Source: a virus. From it: DNA of 64,000 nucleotides. Below the pieces are notes generated by a model. The model had not been told where the DNA came from and did no database searches. It worked only from the letters and a program-made list of their open reading frames with translations. The position numbers and the translations under genes are program-made. The DNA lies in IMG/VR virus record IMGVR_UViG_3300042878_001565, positions 1-64,000 of that record. One strand, given 5' to 3'. Below, one piece after another: positions 35,501 through 44,250 of this stretch (positions are counted from its first letter, which is position 1; each line of letters begins with the position of its first letter).

Positions 35501-38500
35501 GTTGGTTACCCATCAACTTTTTAAACATTCTTTGAAAGAACTCTTTAAGTTTTTGTAAGAAATTACGATTAAGTTTTTGATTTATAACTCTACCAGCAGC
35601 AATATCAAATGCTCTTGCAACTAACTCATGGTGATATTGTCTTGTTCCAAGTTCTTGTTCTGTACCATATACTTGAATTACATATTCACGAACAGAATCA
35701 TCACTAATTGCATTTGCTACTAACTGACCATATAAATCTACATTATTTCTTTCAGCATCAACAAGGAATGGATGCAAGAACATTTCATGCAACATAGTTG
35801 TTTCATTCACATTATCAGCAACAATATATGCAGTATTAGTGCTTTCATCATAGAACCCAGCAGTATTTGCATCATCTAACTGAAAGAATATGTTTGAAAC
35901 AGCTTCTATACCATCCTGTAAGTTATCTGCATTTCTTGTCAACCAATCAATAACAGGACCTAGTTGACCAGCTTCATACGCAGTCAAGTCTTTTAAGTTC
36001 TCAATCAATTCAGAAATAGATTCAGACTTATTGTACACGTCACGTAACAACTGACTTAATGCAGGTGAGTCAAATGATTTTCTTAATTCAATTACTTTAT
36101 CGTTAATACCGTATCCACGAACAGCTTCAAATAAAATGTCAGCAAATTTTTGATGCATTGGATTTTTAAGACTATCCACTATCTTTTTAGCAACGTCTGT
36201 TGACGTAACAATCGATACATTGGTTCCAAATTGCTTATTCAGCTTTCTGGCCATCTTTTCAAGATCCTTTAATCTCTTTACTTCAGTTTTAGATTTAGCG
36301 TTAGTAGAGGTACTTAATTTACGTTCTTTTTTAGGTTTAGTTTTTTCATCTTCAATCTGTACATCTATAGCTCCTGGTATATCCAGTGCTTGAGATGCTA
36401 TATTAATACCACGATCAAGCATTGTTCCATTAAGCGCAGACTCTTTGCTCAATGATGTTTTAACCATAATCATCATATTTGTCCATAGAGAACGACGAGA
36501 AGAACTAACTTCATCCTTAACTTGAGATAGTGTAGCCTGTAATGATTTATTGTTTAATACTTCTATTATAAACTCTTCAACATTATTGAACATTGATAGT
36601 CCTTCTACATTCGCTGTAGGAACAGTTTTCAAGAACAACGCTTTGGTTTGTTCCATCATACGTGTAGCAGTAGCTTTTAATGTAGCATTGTCTTCAATGT
36701 TTCCAGCAATTTTTTCTTGAACTATTGCAGAAATAACTAAATTTTCAAACGATACCTGCGCATCTTTAAATTCAGAAGAAGCATATCGAATATCAATGTA
36801 AACAACATCTCCTACTTTCATTACAGGTGCTTCTGCATTATCAGTAAAAATAAGTTTTGCTTTTGTAGTGCTAACTGCTTTTAATAATTCACGTTCAGTG
36901 TTTGATAAGTCTTTGTTAGAAATTAATTTATTTAAAAATACATCTCCTTCTTTTTCATTCAAATCAATCATCTGATTTAAAGTAAGACCGTACTGTTTAA
37001 GAATGTCTTTTGATTTACGAGTGTCTGCTTTAGAACGTGAGTTTTTTCTAGCCAATCCATCTTTACCACCAGTAATAACTTTACCAGTTAAGTTTTTATA
37101 GAACCCTTCAACAACACCCTGCGCATATTTTAGTTGTGCGTCAGTAGCTTCTTTTTGAGTCGCGATGTCATAAAATTTAGAAGGCATAATTCCTTTTTTC
37201 ACAAGGTCATCCAGTTCAGTTAAACTGAAATAAATACCTTTTTCCGACAACATCTGCATCATCTTGCTTGACTCTTTTCGAACTTGGAATGCTTCTAAAG
37301 AGTTACTGATGTGTTGCGTCTTGTTATCAAGAATATGATTAAGAACTTTTTCCTGTTCTGCAATAAAGTTTCCAGCATACGTTGGATCAGATAAAGTGTT
37401 TGCAAGTTTTTTAAATGCTTTACCTTCTTTTGTTAGATTAACATGGTCATATACTGAATCAAATGTACGATTAGCAAGTGCACGTTGTTCTTCTTTTGAT
37501 AAACCACTTGTTTGATCAAATGACGCTAATACGTCAACGTATGCATCAAACATATCACTATGATCACTTTCATTAAATTCACCTACTTCTGCTTTTTCAA
37601 CTTTATCAATAGATTCTTTATATTTTTTTAATGCTGCAAGTTTAACAACAGCTTTATCATACTCACGTTTAGCTGTACCTTTTAAATCTAATCCTTTGCT
37701 TCCTTCTACTTGTGTTTCTAACACTTCAATATTTTGATTCAATGAACTAGAGTCTAATAATGAATCACGTTCAATTGTAGAAAGATTTAATGACTTGCTT
37801 AATTTTTCATCCATTGCTTTATTTCTATCAGCAATAGATTGAATATTTACATTCGAAACAAGCATTTCTTTTTTAAGATTTTCAAATGCATGGTATCTAA
37901 CTACATTAGCTCTATAGTCCTTATCTGATGGACGAAGATCACTAACCGTAATTGGATTAATCATTTCATTTTGAATCTTGTCATATTGATCCTTATGTTC
38001 ATTTACACGATCTGCTTTCTGTACAAGTTTAGCTCTAAATTCTGAAGCATTCTGTTCAGTAATATCAGTTCTATTAAAAGCTTGATTTAATTCTTGAGCT
38101 GTTCCATCTTTAGCCATGCTTTTCAAATGCTTTACAAAATCATCTTGCAAATCATTATCAAACATAGTTTGTAATTGAAGACCAAAGGCTTCTTGTTTTA
38201 AATCCTCAAGGTCTTTTGTATTACCATTTTGAACAGCTTCCAGTATTTTATCTTGAATAGCTTTTTGTGCAAAGATTGGTTTTTTAATTTCCTGTAGGAA
38301 GGCGTGTTCATTTTTGATAAAAGCATTTAATAATTCAGCTTTAGCTTGAATTTGTTTAAACTGCGAGTCTTTATCTTTTTTATACTGATCGCGATTAAAT
38401 GCAGCATTGTATAATGTTTTGTTACCACCACCTTGAGTAAAATCAAACATTAAACTTTGTACTGTATTAACTGGGCCCATAAAACCACCTATCAAAGCAC

Positions 38501-40049
38501 CACCCAAAAATGTTTCCAATCCTGCAGGTTTTCCTTGATTATCAGCGTTCATTACCCATTTTCCATTTACTTTAACTTTACCATGAAACAAAGAATTGTA
38601 TGAACGATCAAAGTCTTCTGATAAAACATCCCATTGAGAACCGCGTAACTGACGTTCTTGCTCTGTCTTACCATAATAATACTTACTTGTATTTGAAATT
38701 AAGTCTTGACCAAGTTCTTGCGAACCTTCAGATACACCACTTAATGCAAATTGGCCCCAGTATTCAGCAGCACCACGTCCACCACGACCACCAAAAGCAA
38801 CAAGTTTTCCACCAATGTATCCTGGTTGACGAGCAACAACATTAAATCCAGCCTTTCCAATTTTATTTAATTTAAAAGCTCTGCTTAAAGCTTTTTCGCT
38901 TGTAAACATATTATCAAGACCTAAAGCATTTGTTGCATAAATTAAACCAAAGTTTGCGCTGTATGTAGATGAATAAACATTATTTCCACGAGAAGTAATA
39001 TCATTTAATGCATCTTTAGAAAGACTTTGTTCCGGATTAGCCTTATGCCATTGTTTCATTTCATCGTTAACAAATTCTTGACGAGCCATGTTAGCTTCAA
39101 GTTTTGCTTCACCATGCGACATTGTAAATTTACGAGCATCTCTAACAATAGCACCAACACCAACAGATAAACGTGCAAGACCATTAAGATCTTTTAATTT
39201 ATCAGCAGTTCTTAAAAAGTCAATTGTGTTAGCTGCAGGGTTTAATGCATGAAATGCACCTTTACCTAATTTACTCCAAAATCCACGAGCAGTATTTAAA
39301 TCAGTAAGATGATCAAAAGTTCTAAAATATTTATTTGATTGCGATGATGCTCTCCAAGCTTTACTTATACCATTAAAACCACGCTCTAAATTTTTAGAAG
39401 TTCTAGCCAGCGCAGCTGTTCCGCCAAGACCACCACTTAAAAATGTACCAATGGCTAACAATCCTTCTTCTGCAGCAATACCACCAATAATACCAGCAGT
39501 ATATCCAGCAGATAACATAGCATTACTAGCACTTCCTAATTTACCTTCACGTGTAGAAGAATAGGTTTTCATAATGTCACCAAAATCTTCGTAATTATCA
39601 CTAGCTGAAAGGGAACCTTCTAAAAAAGTATCTTGTGCACCAATACCAGCAAGTTTTAAAAACCCTGTTCCAGCACGACCAATATCATCCCATCCATCTG
39701 TAGCAGCATTAAAAGCAGTGTTATTATCTTCATATGGATTAAAACCAACTTTACCAAATACATCAGAACCAAAAGACTTTAATCTTTTTAAATCTGTTTG
39801 TGTGTATGAAAAGTTTTGAGATTTTCCAAAAGACTCATTTCGTTTAGGATTTTTTTGTGCAACCAGACTAGAAGCCTGGTTAAATAATTCTTGATTTTTT
39901 TTACGAGAATCAATGCCTTTCTGAATAAGCTCAAGTTTTTTTGCATCTTCACCTGATAGTTTTTGTACAGGTTTATTATCAACATATTGAACATCTTTTG
40001 CAGATGCTTGATCTACACCGCTGCTTTTACCAGTAACTACCTTTGCCAT
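32523..40049 (-). CDS. Giant virion protein with zincin-like and P-loop kinase domains, 2508 aa
   Basis: It is the first of the three giant genes, with its stop 1 base before the RNA polymerase start. A Gly/Ala-rich hydrophobic region at about 175-215 (TAGIIGGIAAEEGLLAIG) may contact membrane. LHEMFLHPF at 1420-1428 aligns with the zincin motif of the two companion proteins but has one extra residue (HExxxH), so it may be inactive; YHHELVARAF and FLQKLKEFFQRMFKKL follow. An acidic Thr/Glu repeat lies at about 1568-1583. At about 2137-2290 a polynucleotide-kinase-like P-loop domain shows GTSGSGKST (Walker A, 2143-2151), SPDAMR and NGKKVVIDTTN. The protein is likely ejected cargo. RNA or DNA end repair by the kinase is inference. 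Confidence 0.82.
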   Translation of the reverse strand: MAKVVTGKSSGVDQASAKDVQYVDNKPVQKLSGEDAKKLELIQKGIDSRKKNQELFNQASSLVAQKNPKRNESFGKSQNFSYTQTDLKRLKSFGSDVFGKVGFNPYEDNNTAFNAATDGWDDIGRAGTGFLKLAGIGAQDTFLEGSLSASDNYEDFGDIMKTYSSTREGKLGSASNAMLSAGYTAGIIGGIAAEEGLLAIGTFLSGGLGGTAALARTSKNLERGFNGISKAWRASSQSNKYFRTFDHLTDLNTARGFWSKLGKGAFHALNPAANTIDFLRTADKLKDLNGLARLSVGVGAIVRDARKFTMSHGEAKLEANMARQEFVNDEMKQWHKANPEQSLSKDALNDITSRGNNVYSSTYSANFGLIYATNALGLDNMFTSEKALSRAFKLNKIGKAGFNVVARQPGYIGGKLVAFGGRGGRGAAEYWGQFALSGVSEGSQELGQDLISNTSKYYYGKTEQERQLRGSQWDVLSEDFDRSYNSLFHGKVKVNGKWVMNADNQGKPAGLETFLGGALIGGFMGPVNTVQSLMFDFTQGGGNKTLYNAAFNRDQYKKDKDSQFKQIQAKAELLNAFIKNEHAFLQEIKKPIFAQKAIQDKILEAVQNGNTKDLEDLKQEAFGLQLQTMFDNDLQDDFVKHLKSMAKDGTAQELNQAFNRTDITEQNASEFRAKLVQKADRVNEHKDQYDKIQNEMINPITVSDLRPSDKDYRANVVRYHAFENLKKEMLVSNVNIQSIADRNKAMDEKLSKSLNLSTIERDSLLDSSSLNQNIEVLETQVEGSKGLDLKGTAKREYDKAVVKLAALKKYKESIDKVEKAEVGEFNESDHSDMFDAYVDVLASFDQTSGLSKEEQRALANRTFDSVYDHVNLTKEGKAFKKLANTLSDPTYAGNFIAEQEKVLNHILDNKTQHISNSLEAFQVRKESSKMMQMLSEKGIYFSLTELDDLVKKGIMPSKFYDIATQKEATDAQLKYAQGVVEGFYKNLTGKVITGGKDGLARKNSRSKADTRKSKDILKQYGLTLNQMIDLNEKEGDVFLNKLISNKDLSNTERELLKAVSTTKAKLIFTDNAEAPVMKVGDVVYIDIRYASSEFKDAQVSFENLVISAIVQEKIAGNIEDNATLKATATRMMEQTKALFLKTVPTANVEGLSMFNNVEEFIIEVLNNKSLQATLSQVKDEVSSSRRSLWTNMMIMVKTSLSKESALNGTMLDRGINIASQALDIPGAIDVQIEDEKTKPKKERKLSTSTNAKSKTEVKRLKDLEKMARKLNKQFGTNVSIVTSTDVAKKIVDSLKNPMHQKFADILFEAVRGYGINDKVIELRKSFDSPALSQLLRDVYNKSESISELIENLKDLTAYEAGQLGPVIDWLTRNADNLQDGIEAVSNIFFQLDDANTAGFYDESTNTAYIVADNVNETTMLHEMFLHPFLVDAERNNVDLYGQLVANAISDDSVREYVIQVYGTEQELGTRQYHHELVARAFDIAAGRVINQKLNRNFLQKLKEFFQRMFKKLMGNQQVAFVDELDFLTTVDELATMIVKDRTQFEFWSDANIKPDAVEIISDFITPTTETEETEETETEETETPFEVVNDTTEERTDLQNRIRNIDAMVNNIAGKLSSGTITKSREITSLNSERTKLLIERKQLQQELDALPVSVSPTTNVVTDTLVDSSLEPIEYSEDDFNYNADGSLIYDQNVPYQQFPLTLQYAMANVFGKSHGNITESEMNVINRYIKDGHKDFIDAIVEYNQNAKAITQSQKDNAARVESERKERKDKPVKEVLSDDELMDHLLTKSGLTIDTSILTDAERSDLIKAFKERALDVPGIIHFIFEKKMLVELEAQDKLDAEAQARYEAEFMELLDAEEEFQRKKDRKKKRATSTSTNLDALTTGTLEFQEEDAKGKLKTVSVKIGKALGRFISIYHPKIFKQEAETFAKSVRDFKREVTAEKKRISDNIKFSENEVLATKELVDLFFKLERKGMLVPVIATEINKKLLEVKNPYRIRIINKKGYKPIGTIYSIEHGTKAQLKGTVALPSVKKENKIIENKLVTEEKDVLSTEEEPRTPEEIDFFSTEEGQKMIEDEFKYLEEYYNSKLFTIETGSYTGALEDLSETERIIYDRAAFEGLYEKEDVKKLDANLKVVLPIGTSGSGKSTWIKSLPADEYVVISPDAMRVEFTGDMNDKSKDTEIYEEVKKRTIAAIKNGKKVVIDTTNLQKERRRDFTNAIKKQFPELSLEYKLMPLDGELAKKRIKAQISKGEDRADVSDETIDRHVKLYNEMLKDIADEPLTKFIEAPKKDPKRDLFTEGLEEKTEQDKAEQELNVLVNAFIKENVKEAPQKAYETHPLHQEFVKKIKNGPTAISLAYAVGVYQYEMQQGSLFSDKQSKVVENIIKEKLAQGFYKNEHSKEDVLMKDGTRYKIMSSTKDTVSVFNVETSNLENLDMLNFLSNIKDVVAEEVPVKKDTFETKPSSKKGKIIKDALQNVFSNFDTSVAADLFVEDSIIETLKTQCK
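35303..35347 (-). repeat. In-frame Thr/Glu codon repeat
   Basis: Tandem copies of a short unit (GAAGAAACT / GAAACT on the coding strand) encode an alternating TETEETEETE segment within the 2508-aa giant protein, about 140 residues after its zincin-like motif. It is low-complexity, acidic and probably a flexible linker. Length variation between relatives would be expected. Confidence 0.75.
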
Positions 40050-40052
40050 ATC

Positions 40053-42416
40053 TTATTTTTCTTCTTGTTTTTGTAACTCCTTGTATTGTTTCAAAGCTTC
40101 ATAAAAATGTAACTCTGCATCATCCCATTTTGTTGAAGATGCAGGACCTATGTTAAATTCCATATCTTCAAATGAACCAGGCATGATTAACGAAGGTATT
40201 GAAGTTTTACCAACTAACATACCTTCTTTATTAACTATTTTTGATTGTTTAAAATCACGTGTATTCAATAAAGGTTTTTCACCAGTGTAATTGTATGTAA
40301 AATCAGAAGTTGATTCTTGAGATGCAGTATAATGAGGATCTTTAATTTTTTGCAATTGATCGTTTGGAATAAACATTGCCATTTTTTTACCTGTATCTTC
40401 ATCTCTAAAAACATAAGAACTGAACTGACGATTACCACCAGGGTGTGCATAAAATTCAGCTGTTACATTTTCACCAGCAGTTTTAAGAAATGAATGTAGT
40501 TTTTTTATAGTTTCATCATTTTCTTGAAACTCATTTTTAAATGAATTTAATTTTTTGTCAATATTTTGATCAGTAATATAAACGCCACCTTGGATATTGA
40601 AAATACTATTTTCAACAGATTGATTATTAACCATTGATAAAACATTTTGAATGGTTTTAAATTTTTCCATGTTGCCTGTTGAGTTTTTATTAGAAAAATC
40701 TAATCCTCTTAATGCCACAACTTGAGATGTGTTGTTACCAAAACCACCAATTTTATTTCCATTTTTATCTTCAGATAAAACCATCAATGAATTTTTATAT
40801 CGTTCAGAAGGATCAACCTCATTAAACTTTTTAACAAAAATTTTATTTAATCTGTCGTATGCTTCATCATATTTTTTTCCATGTCTATTGTCATCTTGAG
40901 TTATTTTCAAACCTACAGGCGACCAATCCGTTTTGCCTTGATACGTATATTTACCATCTTTAAACGTCATTTCATCAAAGTTAATTTTAGCACCTTTGTA
41001 TGCTTTTTTCATTGACTCTCTATTCACAGTTTGTTCAAAATCAGCACGAGTTCTAACTCTACCATCTTTTGTTAAAAATGAATTAACAAGTGTATTTTGA
41101 TCAACAAAATCAGATAAAGTAACATCTAAATTTTCACCATACATTTTTTCTTTTGCTTGGTTTCTTGATGCAGAATCTACTTTAGACCAATTATTGAATA
41201 ATAAACCTGTACGAACCATTCCCTGGCGACCTTTTAAAATTTCATCTTTTTGTCTATCGACACCGCCTTGATTAAAAGAAGCAGCAACTGAATCAGAATT
41301 ACCATAAAAGTCATCGTGGTTTAAAGAATCATGATGTTTTTCAAACAAATATTTAGTTCCATAAAAACCTAAACTGCTTGCAAGTTTTGTAACAGCGTCG
41401 CCTTGTTTTGCCAGATATGCATATTTAGCTTTTGGATCTTTAATTCCATTTGCTTCTCTTAATATTCCTAACGCAACACCGCGATCTTTATTTTTAGAAT
41501 CTCCTGTAACAGTACCATATTTAGATACATGTGTCAATAAATCTGTAGTATATGCAAATGATTTTTGTGCATTATCTATATCATCCTCATCTAAATCTTT
41601 ACCACCTGCAGCATACTTATTTAATATTTTTGATGAGTTGGCTGTCCAAGCACCCATAACTGGCGTAGAATACTTTAAATACGTTTGCTGTATAGCTTTT
41701 TCATGATTGACAATAGTTTTGTATCCTAAATCAAAATTAGTATCAAGCGTAGAACTCATTGCAGGAGCACCTGTTTTTTTATTCCATACACCAGATGGAC
41801 CATCATGTTCACGATCATAATCTTTTTGAGCCATGAATTTATTGTCTTCCGGACGTATAACATACTTTGAATCATTTTTAAAATTCTCTGGAGCCAATGT
41901 AGTTTTAAAATCTTGAAACGCGTTATATGCATTAGTGTATGTTGATGCCATATCACTACCACCATTCTTTAATGCTTTTAGAAATGCAGTATTATGCTTC
42001 TCTAAAGTCTTATACTTATCAACAAAATCTTCAGAATATGATTTGTTTTTTTGTTTTAAGTTTGCTAAAACATTTGGAATTCCTACATCTATTTGTTTTA
42101 AAAAAGGATTATTTTTATTAGGATTAGTTATCTGTTCTGTAATAGCTCTAGCAACAGCATCTCCTTGAGCTTTTTTAGAGTTTTCAGCATATACTTTAGA
42201 AAATTGACCTTCATACATAGAAGCTATAAAACCCATATCAACATCTTTAATACCAAGTTGTTTAACAATTGGTGCATAATCAGTTTCAAATTTTTTAGGT
42301 GGTACAACTGCTTTAAAATTTTTAAGAGGATCTTTTAAATCAATAGGTGTTTTAGGAACTGAAACAGGTTTATCTGGTTCAGTGCTCGCTTTAAAATTTT
42401 TAAGAGGATCGTTCAT
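40053..42416 (-). CDS. Virion cargo-type protein, 787 aa
   Basis: It lies 3 bases upstream of the 2508-aa gene in the same transcript. The N-terminus carries two copies of the octapeptide DPLKNFKA at residues 3-10 and 27-34, separated by a Pro/Lys-rich linker; such repeats look like docking or packaging tags, though this is inference. The rest is helical and soluble, with no enzyme motif. Its place between the tail genes and the RNA polymerase matches the tail 'cargo' proteins of crAss-like virions, which line or fill the tail barrel and are ejected. Confidence 0.65.
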   Translation of the reverse strand: MNDPLKNFKASTEPDKPVSVPKTPIDLKDPLKNFKAVVPPKKFETDYAPIVKQLGIKDVDMGFIASMYEGQFSKVYAENSKKAQGDAVARAITEQITNPNKNNPFLKQIDVGIPNVLANLKQKNKSYSEDFVDKYKTLEKHNTAFLKALKNGGSDMASTYTNAYNAFQDFKTTLAPENFKNDSKYVIRPEDNKFMAQKDYDREHDGPSGVWNKKTGAPAMSSTLDTNFDLGYKTIVNHEKAIQQTYLKYSTPVMGAWTANSSKILNKYAAGGKDLDEDDIDNAQKSFAYTTDLLTHVSKYGTVTGDSKNKDRGVALGILREANGIKDPKAKYAYLAKQGDAVTKLASSLGFYGTKYLFEKHHDSLNHDDFYGNSDSVAASFNQGGVDRQKDEILKGRQGMVRTGLLFNNWSKVDSASRNQAKEKMYGENLDVTLSDFVDQNTLVNSFLTKDGRVRTRADFEQTVNRESMKKAYKGAKINFDEMTFKDGKYTYQGKTDWSPVGLKITQDDNRHGKKYDEAYDRLNKIFVKKFNEVDPSERYKNSLMVLSEDKNGNKIGGFGNNTSQVVALRGLDFSNKNSTGNMEKFKTIQNVLSMVNNQSVENSIFNIQGGVYITDQNIDKKLNSFKNEFQENDETIKKLHSFLKTAGENVTAEFYAHPGGNRQFSSYVFRDEDTGKKMAMFIPNDQLQKIKDPHYTASQESTSDFTYNYTGEKPLLNTRDFKQSKIVNKEGMLVGKTSIPSLIMPGSFEDMEFNIGPASSTKWDDAELHFYEALKQYKELQKQEEK

Positions 42417-42425
42417 AATATTAAT

Positions 42426-44213
42426 TTATTTTTTTGTCAATTTTTTATAATAATTTGAAGCATGTGTTGCATAAGGAATATTAGCATAATCTGGTTGAGC
42501 ACGAACATATTCAGCAAAAGCATCTACATCTTTATCTTCATGTTTAATATTTGCATTTTCTAATCTTTTTTTAAGAAAAGTTTTAGTTTGTTCTTGGTCA
42601 TAATATGTATTTCCTGCTAATTCAGATGGACTAACAACATCAGGATAAATATAAGGATCTTGTTGTTCTTTTAACAAGCCATTATATTTCATTTTTTCTT
42701 TTTTAAGTGTAGACTCATATGCAGCTATACCTGACTTAACATTTTCATTAGTAGATTTACCAGCTTTATAGTCAGCAAGCATTTTACCAATTTCTACATC
42801 ATCTATTGGTCCAGCACCATTTGCTATAATTGCATTAGAAATAAAACCTATTTTTTTTGTATCAGCTCCATTTTCCATTAAAGCAATAGCTTCTCGTTGT
42901 TCATTTAACTCGTCAGATTTATCTTTTGGTGCTTTTGCAGTAGCTTCAGCTGCATCATTTTTCATTTTTTGAATTTCTTTATCAGCAGCAATACGTTTAT
43001 TTTCTATTGTAAGTTTTTGTGAAAACTCAATTTCATTTAATTTATAAGCATCTACTTCTTTTTTTGTACTATAATCAGAATACGCTAATATTTTTGCAGA
43101 ATCTTGAATCTCATCCATCATGAAAGATGCACCAGCTTGTTGATCTAATAAGTTACCAGCTGAAATAATACTCATGTTATTATTACGATTAGCAGATACT
43201 TTATTTACATACTCTAAATAATCATTTGCTTCTTTACTACTTTGTTGTAAAGCTAAAATTTCTCTATACTCATTGTACTTTTGAGAACCTTCTTTGATTT
43301 TACCTTCATTGATTTGTTTTTCATAAGTGATCACTTTAGAATCAAGTATATCTTTATCAATTTTTAATGTTGATGCAGCTCTATCAATCTTATCAGTATA
43401 AACTTTGTGCTGGCTATTCATATAACCAACCATAGCGTCATTCTCATCTTTGTATTCACCATTATTAATCTTACCTCTCATCCAACCTTTTCTTTCAACA
43501 AATGCTTTTGTAGCATACATCTCTGTAAATTTTGGATCATCTGCTAATGCTTTTGTAAACAATGCAGTTAAAGGATTAATTAATTGTGTGCCATTAGTAG
43601 TTGTAACCATGTATCTACCATCTTCTGATAGTTTGTCTGTGGACATTTTAAGACCAGATGCTTTAAAATACGTTAATGCTTTATCAAATACTTTATTGTA
43701 TGGAACATAAGTTACATCACCATAACTCATAGCTTCAGTTGAATTTAATCCTTTAAACTCTTCCATTCTATAGTTTAATGCATCTACACCTTCTTGCCAG
43801 AATTGACCACCACATTTTTCAGGATCAATGCAATTTTTAAATGATTCGGCTTTGCCTATTTCATTATTGTAGTTTTTAGTCCAAACCATATCCTTAACAA
43901 TATTTTTGTTAGTGTATATTGATTGGAAAACATTTGCTGCTGCTTGTACGTTTGTATCCAATGAGAAATCAAGACCTCCCATTTTTTTAATATCATGATT
44001 GATTACTTTAAAAAATTCATCACGAGCAGCAACATTTTCAGCTCTGCTCATGTCTGAATTAAGTATGGAACCATATAAATCATTAATTTTTTTATGACCT
44101 GCAACATACGCAGACTCTTTTGTTTGCAACATTTGTTGATCAAACGCCAAGTTGCTTTGCGTTGGATGTGTCTGTGTTACATAATCTGTTACTCCATTTA
44201 AAAAAGTTGCCAT
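42426..44213 (-). CDS. Virion cargo-type protein, 595 aa
   Basis: A Lys/Asn/Ala-rich, largely helical protein with long charged helices (YKLNEIEFSQKLTIENKRIA; KEIQKMKNDAAEATAKAPK). No cleavage or membrane signal is evident. The upstream 37 bases contain TACCTTTA, one mismatch from the Bacteroidota -7 element, so weak independent expression is possible. By position it is one of the proteins between the muzzle-like protein and the RNA polymerase, as expected for virion cargo. Its function is not known. Confidence 0.65.
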   Translation of the reverse strand: MATFLNGVTDYVTQTHPTQSNLAFDQQMLQTKESAYVAGHKKINDLYGSILNSDMSRAENVAARDEFFKVINHDIKKMGGLDFSLDTNVQAAANVFQSIYTNKNIVKDMVWTKNYNNEIGKAESFKNCIDPEKCGGQFWQEGVDALNYRMEEFKGLNSTEAMSYGDVTYVPYNKVFDKALTYFKASGLKMSTDKLSEDGRYMVTTTNGTQLINPLTALFTKALADDPKFTEMYATKAFVERKGWMRGKINNGEYKDENDAMVGYMNSQHKVYTDKIDRAASTLKIDKDILDSKVITYEKQINEGKIKEGSQKYNEYREILALQQSSKEANDYLEYVNKVSANRNNNMSIISAGNLLDQQAGASFMMDEIQDSAKILAYSDYSTKKEVDAYKLNEIEFSQKLTIENKRIAADKEIQKMKNDAAEATAKAPKDKSDELNEQREAIALMENGADTKKIGFISNAIIANGAGPIDDVEIGKMLADYKAGKSTNENVKSGIAAYESTLKKEKMKYNGLLKEQQDPYIYPDVVSPSELAGNTYYDQEQTKTFLKKRLENANIKHEDKDVDAFAEYVRAQPDYANIPYATHASNYYKKLTKK

Positions 44214-44250
44214 CTTGTAATTTTTATAAAGGTATTAATTAAATGTAAAT

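Noticed and set aside
14480-40049. Stop-codon reassignment (TAG or TGA read as an amino acid), known in some crAss-like phages
   Set aside because: The giant frames are already uninterrupted in the standard code, and TAA, TAG and TGA each end well-supported genes here.
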